From Pelargonium nanum (Eukaryota > Streptophyta > Magnoliopsida > Geraniales > Geraniaceae): a DNA stretch of 39,818 nucleotides. How positions within the stretch are numbered: the first letter of the stretch is position 1; each line of letters starts with the position of its first letter. The notes under the pieces are model-generated. The model saw nothing but the letters and a program-made list of their open reading frames with translations. It made no database searches and was not told the origin of the DNA. This document shows positions 25,001 through 35,800 of the stretch, piece after piece. The stretch covers positions 1 to 39,818 of the forward strand of contig JAYMTF010000324.1 of assembly GCA_036897485.1 (NCBI GenBank). Reading direction: 5' to 3'. A program made the translations under genes and the position numbers.

Positions 25001-25031
25001 GAATTGCTTTTGTGTTCCTTATGTTTCCAGT
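25001..25031 (+). repeat. Tail motif, isolated copy
   Basis: GAATTGCTTTTGTGTTCCTT runs into ATGTTTCCAGTTT. It matches the tails found after the K segments at 24932-24956 and 26370-26397, and a further copy at 27003-27030. This copy is only 70 bases after the copy-2 tail. The intervening DNA includes a lysine/arginine codon run (PKRALTSRS), so a collapsed extra unit may sit here. Confidence 0.45.
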
Positions 25032-25814
25032 TTTCTCATCTAATGCTATTATAAAGATTTAGTGGATATGATAGACTTGTTTTATCGGGTACTCGTAATT
25101 ATATAATAAAGATAAGGAGTTTCTATTTTAGTAAGGCTTTTTTGAGCCCCTAATTGCAGGGAAAACAGAGGTATTATAGTGTACAGTATTTTGGGTCTTT
25201 TTCACACTCGTAAAGCTTCCAGGTCTTAACACTCGAATCTCTTTCTTAAGTTTATAAACTAGGTATATAAAGGAAAAGCCCTCAATTTCTTTCTCTATTC
25301 GACTCTAAGTTTTGAGTCTTATAATAAGGTAAACTCCAATAAAAGGAAGATTAGACCTGGGTTGGATTCTAAAGAAAATGGAAGTTAGCTGTATTCCTCA
25401 GATTATGTGTCACTAAAATGTTTAAAAATGTGTACAAGTTTTCAGAAGAGTTCCTGTATTTTAAAGTTAAAAAAAAGGGTAGGAGTCTCCTTTACCCATT
25501 CTCTTAGTTAGATAAGGCTTAACTTGTTAAAGGATACCCCTTTAGTATTGTAGTCTGGATTCACTGTCCTCAACATTGGAAACTATTTACTTAAATAATA
25601 GAGAGGGGTTTCTAAATGAATGTAAGGAGAGCCCCAAGTCTCCTTAAAGTAGCTCCAGAATAGAAAGGTAATCCTGCTTTATGTATTTTATGGGGTTTGA
25701 ACTATTGTCTTACTATTTGTTCTAGTTCTCCTCCGGCAGCTATAGGAAACTTAAAGCAAGGTTTTTTCTTGTATAGATATAGGAAGTTGCAAATTACTAT
25801 AGGAGAGTGTAGAT

Positions 25815-26397
25815 CTAGACTAGGAATTTCTTACTTCTATTCCCTTAGCCCTCGATACTAGAGCAAGCAGAACATGAGGACTATACCTTTTTTTAATTTA
25901 AGCCCTGTCCCCAGATTCATTAGGCTTTCGTACTTGTTAAATCTTACTCGTTTGTACTGGATTTTCTTACTTGTTAGGAACTCTTAGGTTTAAGTCAATA
26001 TTCTTTAGTAGCCAGTCACTGTTAAGCTATCTATTAACTAAAAAAAGAGGGCTGTAGGAAAAAAAATAGGAGGAATTTCTTAACAAATAGTACTAAATAA
26101 GGGAAGGTAGGCGGCAGGACAAAGAAAAAAGTAAAAGCAGCTGAGGTAGGCGGGAATCCGGGTACCCATAAAGCAAGTACAAGCTATAAGACAGGTACTA
26201 AGCTCCGTAATACCCATAATAAGAAGCCCCCTAAGATAAGAAGAGTTTAGTACATAAGAGTGTAGGTTATAAGACTCACACTCCTAAGAAAGGCGTAGCT
26301 CTTAAGAAAGCAGCAGGTATAGCTCGTATCAAGAAGAAAGGTTTCCACTAATTAATGAGAACTAAGTAAGTTGCTTCCGTGTTCCTTTGGTTTGCAG
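25815..26397 (+). pseudogene. M/K repeat family, copy 3: Lys/Gly-rich frameshifted ORF
   Basis: This is the best-preserved coding-like copy. An open frame from 26101 (after TAA 26098-26100) runs 49 codons to TAG 26248-26250. It is rich in Lys, Gly and Thr, with segments GGRTKKKVKAAEVGG and STSYKTGTKL. A shift of frame at 26250 opens 33 more codons to TAA 26349-26351, including KKGVALKKAAGIARIKK. The second part aligns with copies 2, 4 and 5. Neither part has an ATG, so the start is lost or lies across another shift. A weak M segment ends at CATGAGGACTATACC (25874-25888), and a tail motif lies at 26370-26397. The basic composition suggests a nucleic-acid-binding tail, but no histone, HU or ribosomal protein signature is seen. 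It is a decayed gene of unknown function. Confidence 0.45.
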
Positions 26398-28116
26398 GGT
26401 TTCGATTTCAGAAAGGTGTTAGGGAATAAATGAGCTTAAGCTAAAGTAAAGTTATAAGTGTCCAGTAAATGAAGTAAAACGTAAATCTTTTGCTCGGTAG
26501 CTTCTGGTAAAGTAAGATAAAGTCTCTAAAATAGTAAAGGGAAATTTCCTATTGTAAAACTAATCAGGATTTGAATTCCAAATTATATAGGAAGTCAAAC
26601 TTAAAAGGGGTAAAACCCAACACCTTAAGAAGTAGCTAAACTGAGATTGAAATATTAGATAATATAGCCTTATTCTAATGAATCCAGATTTGTTATCTTA
26701 AGCTTTAATAGAAAGTTTTTTTCCGTACGAAGAATTAAGTAAACAGGACTAGAAAGTAAGCCCTAAATAGCAGAAAAAGTAAATAAGGAAAACCCAGTAA
26801 ATATTGACCCTAAGGGCTTTTGGCATAAAAAAACTACCTCAAATAGACCTCTAAACTGGTAATATAATAAACGCTAGAATTTAGATAAACTTTAGCCTTG
26901 TTCAAAGAATCTGTATTCCTTTATCTTTAGCATTTTGGAAGCTATTTAATACTGTCTATAGTTTATTCCTGTTTAGTTAAAGTAGGTCTAAGGAAAAGTC
27001 AGGAGTTGCTTTCGCGTCCTCTGTTTACAATCTCTAAAGCTATTAGTTTAAAATTGGGAAGCGAAATCCTATGCTAGAGGGCACTTATCAGCCAACTAAG
27101 CCCATCCTAGTTTAGGCTGTTTATGCTCGGAGCACTAAAAAATTTTTGGCCTGTTTTAAACCCACTATAAAAGGCCTTTAAGCTCTTATTTTGCAGGGAT
27201 TGCTCAATTTAATTGGAGAATCCTACAGGTGCCCTCTTTTTTATTTTTATATAACTCTTGTAAAACTATTTATTCGAAACTCTTCTTACTTGGAAATTCT
27301 TACAACCTATCAAGCAGCTAGACTTTAGTAGACTTCCTTAACTAAGAGAAATCCTATTTCCTGTAAAATACAAAAAAACTGTAAGGAAACACTTACCCTT
27401 TATAAGGAATACTTTCTATATTTGATTTGCTTTATCGTAAGCATAAAAACTCACGAGAATACCTCGCAGCTATACCTGTCTTGTTGTTAGGAGAGACAGC
27501 TTTGTTCACTGTACTATTGTATTACCTGTCTATAATAGAGGAGTATAGAGTATATAAATAGTAATAGATAGTTATTAGTTTAAGGACAACTCCTCCTGTC
27601 CTCTGAAGCCTTTTTTAAGCATTGACTTTCTTGTATAGGAAGAAAAATGTAAGCTAATTACTGCTTTATTAAGGCACTCCTTTCGATCCTTTAAACTAAA
27701 GTTTTTAGTAACGAAGATTAAAAAAGAAGGGGGTACAAGACCTCTAATATTTATTCTAAGAGGACAGAAGATGGAATTTATGGACTAAAAGAACATAGGG
27801 AGCTCCTTGGTAAAGTCTTTTTTAGAATGTTAAAATTGTAGAGAAAGGAGGCCAACTCCAATAACGAAGTATCCAGAAAAAACGTTTAGTACTGTATAAA
27901 TTATTAAAAATTGTATGCTATTCTTAGAACATTAATAAACCATAAAGAGAATGTGTAAGTATTTTCTGCATTGACTAAAATCTACCCGATTCTTGGTTTT
28001 CTTTTTTACCACTGCCGGGAGAGCCTGCCAGTCCTATAAATATAAATTAGAAGTCTTTTTGCAGTTGAGTTGGTTTGATAATGTTACCAGTAACTAAAAT
28101 GCAGCTGTTTTGGAAT

Positions 28117-28136
28117 CTTAATAGTTCTTAATAGTA
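28117..28136 (+). repeat. Ten-base tandem duplication
   Basis: CTTAATAGTT is followed by CTTAATAGTA, with one mismatch in ten. Confidence 0.75.
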
Positions 28137-28746
28137 GGCCTAAAAAAGTAAGCTCCAACAAGTCTACCCAGTATAGAGCTCTTGCTTTTGCTTGTGAATT
28201 AGGGTTTACAGTCTCTTAACTAACACCAGCAAATATTAAGGGACTTACAGCCTCTTTTTTAATACTATAACCCCCAAGAGAATAAAGCTTTTCTACCTTT
28301 TATATGCCTTATTAATAAGCTTCCAAAAGATAAGTTACCTCTTCCTCTTATTAAACCAGGAAAGAGACTCCTTTGTCCTGTAACAGTAAGGAAAAAACCT
28401 CCTATTCATTATGATCCGGGTTGGGGAAATCAGAGAATAAAATCTAAGGTTATTTACTGTTAAATAGCATATAACTTAAATCTAAGTACTGTGCAACAAA
28501 TATAAGAATAGGATACTATTTAGCTTAAACCCTAAATAAGAGGTACTTTTGAAGAAAAGCCTAACACAATAATTAAGAAGTCCCTTTTAAATAGTTATTT
28601 AAAGCACCAAAAATTTACAAATACTAATGATGGTTCCTAACTCAAGATTTTGCTTAAAAATGCTAGTACTTTCATACAAGAAAGGCAATGCTAAGACTCA
28701 GAGAAAATTTAGAATAAATTGGAGTTGAAAACTTAACTTAGCTGAG

Positions 28747-28763
28747 CTTCGGTAAGACCGAAG
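28747..28763. other. Perfect hairpin CTTCGGT-AAG-ACCGAAG
   Basis: A seven-base-pair perfect stem closes a three-base loop. It is G+C-richer than its surroundings and the cleanest hairpin seen outside the tRNA. No T-run follows, so it is not a bacterial-type terminator. It could be a remnant of a structured RNA or an organellar 3'-end stem, but no gene lies next to it. Confidence 0.55.
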
Positions 28764-29107
28764 TCCTGATATAATCCTCTTAGTCTGTCTATCAGTAGTA
28801 AAGAGTTTAAGACCGGTGCCTAAACTTTAAAATACCCTGGATAAGGCGGGATCCGTGAGAATGGGCGTAGTTAATTCATCTCTTATGGCAATTAGAAACA
28901 ACTAATTATTATAAAAGGAATTTTCTATTAGAGAGTCAAATGACCTCTTGTATACTAGAATCCCGGGCAATATGGATATAAATAAAACGCTTTCATAGTC
29001 TCCCCTAGAGTCTCGAAATAAGGAATCGCAGTTTCTGAAAATAAGTAAGACTGCTCTGATTCCTATTAACGTAAAACTATTACATATTTTTTACAAAAAG
29101 GGTCCGT

Positions 29108-29413
29108 TTGAAACTCTACGAATTATACACAAGTATATTGATTAGTGCTTTTCGTATATTCTTTTTGATACTTTCTAGAAGGACTTCCAAGGAATTTATG
29201 AAGGGCTACCACTTTATGTTACAAAGGGGAATACAGAATAAAGGATTCTGCAATGTTTTCATGAAAATGTCCGTCATGAGTCACTTTACTTTCGAACGCA
29301 TGCGGCCGGCTCAAATCCTGTTTATACTAGACCTTACAAGTATTGGCTTAGTCATACAGACACTAATCATAGAGTCCTTTAGCTCTAACATTACATACCT
29401 CCGGTGGAGCTAG
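29108..29413 (+). CDS. Longest open frame in the window, hypothetical
   Basis: The open frame is 101 codons from a TTG, or 71 codons from the first ATG (29198). Its N-terminal part is hydrophobic (ISAFRIFFLILS), followed by a mixed region (MKMSVMSHFTFERMRPAQIL) and a second hydrophobic stretch. It resembles no family I know. Its length is near the chance maximum for 36 kb of this composition. The one point in its favour is that 29221-29280, inside the frame, has 10 CpA+TpG against 5 ApC+GpT, the reverse of its surroundings. That could mean constraint, or a younger inserted patch. No ribosome-binding site or promoter is evident. It is more likely not a gene. Confidence 0.15.
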   Translation: MKLYELYTSILISAFRIFFLILSRRTSKEFMKGYHFMLQRGIQNKGFCNVFMKMSVMSHFTFERMRPAQILFILDLTSIGLVIQTLIIESFSSNITYLRWS

Positions 29414-30534
29414 CAGCAGGGTACTAAGAATAGGTATAATTGCATATAGATATGGAAGGCCCAAAAACAATTAATTAGCTTAGCCAAGATTAAGGCGGGA
29501 TAAAAGGAGGGATTACTTAACTAGAGTACTTAGTTCTTTAATTCTATTAAAATAGTTTCATCTACTACAAATAGAGTTATAAGCAATCTAGAGGGTTTTG
29601 ACAAGGACTCGGAGAGGTTAGGAATATAAATGGTATAGCAGAGAGCCGTTTAGAAGACTTTTGTTGGTTTAAGCCGACTAAGCTTAACTTGAAAAGAAGA
29701 AGAATATGACTCGTGAGGGGCAGTTGACAGAGTTAGTAATTTAAAAATCTAAAGTATCTGTACTACTTTGACCCGGTCCTACGGAAAAACTCAGTAGCAA
29801 GCTAGGAAAAGCCAAGGAGTTCTAATAAATTTGTATTAAATGGATTCCTTGGCCCAGAAAGTCTTAGAAAAAAATAAGCTTAGAATCCATCTCATATCAG
29901 ACTTCAACTTAGTCTGCCTTATACTGCACATGTCTTAATAGGGGCGCTTACAGGGTTTTAGGGAAACTCATCCTTGTTATGGTGGAGTCCTTATCATGTA
30001 ATTTTATTTTTATACTTACTATAGGTAGGCACTCCTTCAAGGAAAACTCTTTAAGTGCGTATTGATAATCCTGGCTTTAAAGTACTAAGCTACCCATTTG
30101 TACACCTTTGATTTTAATAAATCTTGAAGCTTCTGTTTTAGTCACTTATTAAGGGTACTAACAGAAAGACAAGTTAGAATTTAGTTATAGATCTATTACC
30201 TCTGCGCTAGAAACTTCATAAAAATTCAACATATTAATACCAAAAGCGGCGTAGTATTACTTTTATTTCATTACAAGCAAAACAAACAGTAGTTTATTCT
30301 TTTCTCTTAAGAGTTTTTACTACATTTAAAATATTCTTGTACAGCTGTCTCTGGAGGGACCCCACTCCTAATTACTGCCAAAATAAAGTCTTACTTAAAA
30401 CCTATCCAGGAGAAACCCTATTACTTTCAACACTTTTTTACTATAATAAGGAAATAAAGTCTAGTATAAGAGAGGCCCTCTTTTAGGTTTCCGGTTTTCC
30501 TGTAAATTAAAGTAAGGTTAAATCCTGTTTTTCC

Positions 30535-31224
30535 AGTTGTTGGTCTTATAGTGTAAGTCTATCCTATCATATATAGCATAATGCATTAACCTTCTTCGGA
30601 TGCACTCAGTCGGTAAGAATTTATCTATGCATTACAAGGCTCTCCCCTCTTTATACGATAAGGACAAATAAGACAAGAGGAATACACCTTATTAAGTAAG
30701 ACTATACTACTAATACACTATTTTAAACAAGCTAATACAATAATCTATAATACCTAATAACTAGACTATCTAAATTCCTTTATATAACTAATTATACAAC
30801 TTATACAAAAGGCTTACAAGAATACCATATAATACAATGGTAGAATAATTCATTCCTAAAATACCTTATCTTCTTATACCTATTTAAAGCTAATAACCCT
30901 ATTTAATTTCTTATTATCGATATTAAAATTTAAAGAATACTAATGATGCTGCAAGTACAGGCAACAATAAGAGGATCCATATTTGAAGGAATCCTAAGAC
31001 AGGTTATAGGAAATTTATTGGTATAGCTCGTAAGGCCCAAAAGACTCAAGAAGTTAGAGGTATGAAGTCTGAGAAGACTAAGACAGCTCCCATCAAGATA
31101 ATGCAGAGTAAGGCACAGATACAACGAATAGGTATAGCTCTGGTTAAAGATATTTCAAAAGAGTTGTGAAAGCAGGTCTATTTCTGAAGAAACTGGGTAT
31201 GAAGATTCTGAAGTTGGTGTATAA
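30535..31224 (+). repeat. M/K repeat family, copy 4 (longest)
   Basis: The M segment (30535-30692) has GCATTAACCTTCTTCGG, ATGCATTACAAGG and AGACAAGAGGAATACACC (30671-30688), in the same order as copy 2. The K segment is an open frame of 60 codons from 30987 (after TGA) to TGA 31167-31169. It includes NPKTGYRKFIGIARKAQK and RGMKSEKTKTAPIKI, and ends IGIALVKDISKEL. Just before it, in another frame, DAASTGNNKRIHI suggests an earlier frameshift. After it, the frame at 31177 reads SISEETGYEDSEVGV to TAA (31222-31224), an acidic tail matching copy 5. The whole looks like a basic-then-acidic protein gene broken by shifts. Function unknown. Confidence 0.6.
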
Positions 31225-32520
31225 GTATAAGGTGGTCTATTTGTTCTATCTAATACTAAGACTTCTATATCTCCTATAAACCTATTAAGTACTGTATAAC
31301 TAAACTAAAGGAATCTATTTCCGGTAAAGTAAAGGTAATGTCAATTAGGGCCTTTTCAGCTCCTGAGGATCACAAGGAATTTTATAACTAAGTCTAACTA
31401 GACTGGCCAGGGGTTTCCTTAATCTTATGGGAATTTTTGAAGGGGTTCTAAACCAGGTTATTAAAGTCAGGAAATCTAAAGTCTAATTAGTAGCTTACAG
31501 GAACCTAGAATATATAAGAATAGAAATGAGTTTTTAGATAAAAAACAGAGGTTTCTTAGTTTGGTCTATCTTATCTATCTAAGAGTTTTTTGGGGGGATT
31601 AGAAACTATGGCTTACTGTGTTACTGCACTCTGTGTTCTGTTAGTCTTACTGTATTCTATTTCGGTTAAAGGCAAGAATAGATAACAGAAGTTCCTTTTT
31701 GGGCTCTCTAAATCCCTATTTTGAGGTTTGTATTTAATAAGTTCTAGTAAATAGAGAGGATCCTTAGGAGTTTTGGATATTGCTAAGAAAAGGTTTCTAG
31801 TATAAAGTAATTACGGGAGTTTTACAGGTTTAGAGATTCTTTACAAATAATAGGTTTGATAGGGGTTCTAAATGAGTAAGTAGGGGTTGATAAGGCGATA
31901 AGGCCTTTTTCTTGTGAGGTTTTCCTTCATTCAATTGAGTATCTGGTGTTTTATAGGATACAAGTAATATGTATTTTTTTCTTAATTCTAGGTTTTCAAT
32001 TCCAGACAGTAAGAAAGAAAGACTTTAAGGAATAAATTAAGTAGAGAATCGAGTTTTCCAAGTAAGGCAGTTTCAGATCCCCTTCCGTATTTTAGATTTA
32101 GGATTATAAAGACTGTGGGAATCCTATTAACAAGAGCTTCCTTTCTTCTAGTTAAAAGAAATCTCATAACAATAAAGAAATTCCATTAATAAAACTTAAT
32201 AAAAGCCAATAAATTGAATATTTAAAAGAGGGAAAGGTTAAGTGTTCTGTATTGCTTACGTATTCTTGATTAAAATATAGGTAAACTTGTTGACTCTTAC
32301 TGGGGAACCCCTAGTTTAAATAATGAATTCAGGTGGAGCCCTAGCTATCTACTTATTCACTAAAAACTAAAGCTTTACTATTATTACCTCAAAATGGAAG
32401 TCTTTTACCTACAAGACAAGCTTTTGCTGATATGCGTTAATCCTTTTAAGTAAAGAGGACTCTTGCGGAACTCCTTTGAGTCTGGTTAAGCAAGTTTACT
32501 GTTAAAGTGTTCACAGATGG
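31225..32520. other. AT-rich gene-free DNA
   Basis: No gene is recognised. The sequence after copy 4 does not contain a further M segment or tail motif that I can see. Confidence 0.5.
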
Positions 32521-32529
32521 AATTTTTGT

Positions 32530-32814
32530 ATGGATCTTTCTTGTGGGATTTTATCCGCGCTTCACTGCAACGCCTCTCAATTAGAAAGGTCTTATCCTAT
32601 AGATTTGTTATTATTTAAAAGGAGGCCCTTTATTGAGTATTTGGTCTTACTTTTGCAAGTGGTAGAGCAACCCAACAAGTTATCAGATGCCGTTGGTTCA
32701 AGTCCTATTCTTATGTGTCAAACTAACATTTTGATTATTCTTGGAATAAAAGCCTACTCTCTCTGTTTATCCAACCCTCTAAAAAGAGTGAATTCTTTTG
32801 CTAATTCTGAATAA
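32530..32814 (+). CDS. Open frame over a tRNA-like relic, hypothetical
   Basis: There are 94 codons from an ATG at 32530 to TAA. The product has no recognised domain and one possible membrane stretch in the C-terminal third (NILIILGIKAYSLCL). The frame runs straight across the tRNA-like sequence at 32655-32712, which argues against it being a real protein gene. Lines within it carry normal CpA/TpG (8 against 4 at 32521-32580; 11 against 9 at 32641-32700), unlike most of the surrounding DNA, so the patch may be a less decayed insertion. Confidence 0.12.
   Translation: MDLSCGILSALHCNASQLERSYPIDLLLFKRRPFIEYLVLLLQVVEQPNKLSDAVGSSPILMCQTNILIILGIKAYSLCLSNPLKRVNSFANSE
32655..32712 (+). pseudogene. 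tRNA-like relic
   Basis: AAGTGGTAGAGCAA (32657-32670) is a typical D arm and GGTTCAAGTCC (32695-32705) a typical T arm. The distance from the C of GAGC to the first T of the T loop is 29 bases, exactly that of a standard tRNA with a five-base variable loop. The anticodon stem does not pair and no acceptor stem is found. AGTTATCAGATGCCGTTGG is loosely like the anticodon-to-T region of organellar tRNA-Asn(GUU), but the isotype is not secure. It is a degenerate organellar or bacterial-type tRNA. Confidence 0.45.
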
Positions 32815-35800
32815 CGATGAGCTATGCTTGTTAAAGGAGAGTTTTCGAGTTTAACTGTTGATTTAGCAGACAAGGTCTTTCTTAACTTAAACAACAAATA
32901 AGATTTTGAGAATAAGAACTTATTAATTGACTCAAAAGCTATAGTACTGCATCCTGATTCCTGGAAACAGAGCTCGTGGTTTCCTTACGAGACAAAGTCC
33001 TGATACATTACGTATAAGAGAGGAGCCCCATTAAGAATTCTGGTTTGTTACTTCCAATTCCATATCCTAATGAAGTAGTTATTTATTGTTACTATAATAA
33101 TGTAAGGTTAGTATAAAAATTCACTTACTAGCTCCATATTAACTCTCCTCCACTCTCGAGTTGATTTGCTATCGTCGGTATTTCCAATAAGTTTCAGCCC
33201 CGACCCGTGCAAGTTATGAAATATAGTTGTAAAGCCTCAGGCTAATTAGAGAGCAAATGTGTTATAAAAAACCTCAGAAGTTCCAACTCGCTTATTGATG
33301 AAAAAGAATTTCTACTAAGAATAAGTGCAATCTTCTATGTCTTGATCACTTAACATATTTTCTTAACAGATAAGGGAAATGTCTCTGTGTCTAGAGTCCT
33401 GAGCTCCGTGAGCAAAGGTACCCTTTAGGTGTCAAGATTAGGAATTATTATTTGCTAAAGTTGGTGTATCGTAAACTGAAATTATATCTCATATTTTAAT
33501 TTTCAAGGTAGCGTTGCAACATCAATATGATTCAAACCTTTGATATACAACAAATTAGAACCCTTGTCTACAATTTAGGATATCATAAGCAATAAAGTAA
33601 TTCGAAATTATGTTTCGACTTAAACCTATAAACATTACAAGGTTTTCGCTTATTCATCTCCCAAGATATCTTTCAGGAAAACGGGGAGCCCCGCTTTAAG
33701 TATTTAAAATGTTTGTACTTAGTTATTACGACCTTACTAAATTTAGTTCACTTGTACATGCCTTTCCCCTTTAAAGCTTATGAAAAATTCTACCAAGTAG
33801 ATCCTCCTACTAAGGTGTAGTATTATGCTTAGAGATACCCTACCTTTATACTTCCATCATGCAAATTTTATATTAGCACTTTAAAATCATATTACATTTC
33901 TCTAAATTTCCTTCTTTTTCATAGTTGTTAAGGACGAAAAAGCTCATATCTTAATAAAAATAACTTGAAAGATTTAGGGTTGAAACTCAAAACCCCTTTT
34001 GTATGAATAGCAGCCATGCACAAACCTTATAAAAGCAAACAATATCTCAAAAGGAACTTTCGTATATACCCGTGATAGAGTCCTATATCTTCGTAATCTA
34101 AAATTTATTTCAGAATATTAGAGCACATAATAAGTAATCGTTAAGATGGTTAGTAATATTTCCTAAAGTATACTGTTTTTGTATCTCCTTATTAATTTAA
34201 GAACCTTACTTGTTTTATAAAAACTAAGTCGGGCTAACTCTAATTATACGAGGTTGCCTTAAAAAGTTATATACTTATGCTATATTTCTCACGAGCCACA
34301 GTAATCAATAAGGAAATTTATTTGGTAGATATCGGGGATGGAAAAACCTTTAATCACTTAAGTAAAGTAGCAACTTTAACTCAGATTAATAATAGAATTA
34401 CTTGCCCTATGTCCCAATGGATTATTCACATCAGCTTAAATTCTCTGGAATATCCCAAGAATGTTAAGTAATAATGGGCTAAGCCGTACACTTTCCTCCT
34501 AGATCTGGGTTCCATATGGATATTCTAGCTTTACAAATGGGAGAAGCCCCGGAAATTAAGGAGTCCCTGAGCTTTTTTCCACACCAAATAAGAATTTATT
34601 AAAACTCCCGAGCTTATCAAGCCCTCTTTTATTCATTTCTCATGTGGAGATAGCAATAGAGCGTATTTTGATAGAATTTTTTACTTTCTAGTTCTATGAT
34701 ATTCTCACAACTCAGAAAGTTCCATGAATAGTAAGTGTTATCCTGTTGTATTAGCATTGAGAGTAGCTCCTTTTATTTTTCTTTGTTTTGCCAGTAGCAC
34801 TAACCATAACTTTTTTACTTTTAAGAAAACTTTTGCTAAGCTAATTCAATTTTTTTAGCATAATATCTACAAATGTCCCTAAAAACAAGAACTTATTAGT
34901 TTAATGATCTCGAATAGTACTTACTCTACTTCGTGTTTCCAGAGCTTAAAACTTATACGACCGGCAGTGAAAAGGTTTTTAGTAGAAGCTTTATTGAGAA
35001 ATCTTTTGACAGTTTTCCTGAGTAAGACAAGCACACTAAATGAGGGAACAAACTGAAGAGTCAAACCCAGACTCTCACGTATAAAGCTAAAGTACAGTTA
35101 TTCAAAAAGTCCGGGCATTTTGAAAGTTATTGAGCGAAGACTCTACTTTTATTTACTACAAGGGGACAATCTAGTTTATTAATTGAATAAAATTATATAA
35201 GGAATCCCCGGTCCTTTTGTATGGTTTTTTATAAAAATGTATAAGAAGTTAGTTAAACTCTTTACTAAATTAACTACTGTGATACTGCCTACGTATAACT
35301 GAACATAGCATAAAAGAGGTCAACGTAAAATTTATAGGTGCGGCCTTCTAGAAGGCTTTTGAGTAAGCAGGTCAAATGTCTTATACGTACTATTCTAGAG
35401 AAACTCATATTAAAAACCAGAGGACACTTATACTCTTCACTTCGTTCGTACCTGTATTTAGTATACCAAATATTAATGAGGTAAAAAGGATCTATAAGAG
35501 TAAGAACATTTTCTTATAAAATATGTTTCCTCTTTTTTAGTAATATAAAACTTCTTTTAAAATGATAAGGTTTTTGCTGCAGTTCGTAAAGTTATAGACC
35601 TTATATCTTAGCCATTCATTCCAAAATATTAAAACTACAAGGATCTACTTTACTTTTTCTGGTAATACCTCTAGTAACTATACCGATATCCTTGAAAATA
35701 ATCTGATTTACACTCCACTCCAGTTTTAATAGTAAATTCCTCCTTGAATTTCTCTAATTACTTTCCAGGCCAGGAATACCTTTTTTAATAGATAACGCCT

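Larger units (their letters stand above)
26400..30530. other. AT-rich DNA between repeat copies
   Basis: Apart from the small features listed, no gene is recognised. A fourth tail motif (AGTTGCTTTCGCGTCCTCTG, from 27004) has no clear K segment before it, although GGTCTAAGGAAAAG at about 26985 may be a trace. Hand counts over 29461-29700 give CpA 8, TpG 5, ApC 11, GpT 10, TpA 29, ApT 16. Confidence 0.55.

Noticed and set aside
28641..28900. Group II intron domain V or rRNA-like block around the CTTCGGT hairpin and AAGGCGGGATCCGTGAGAATGG
   Set aside because: The domain V consensus stem and its GAAA loop are not present, and no rRNA alignment could be carried beyond a few bases.
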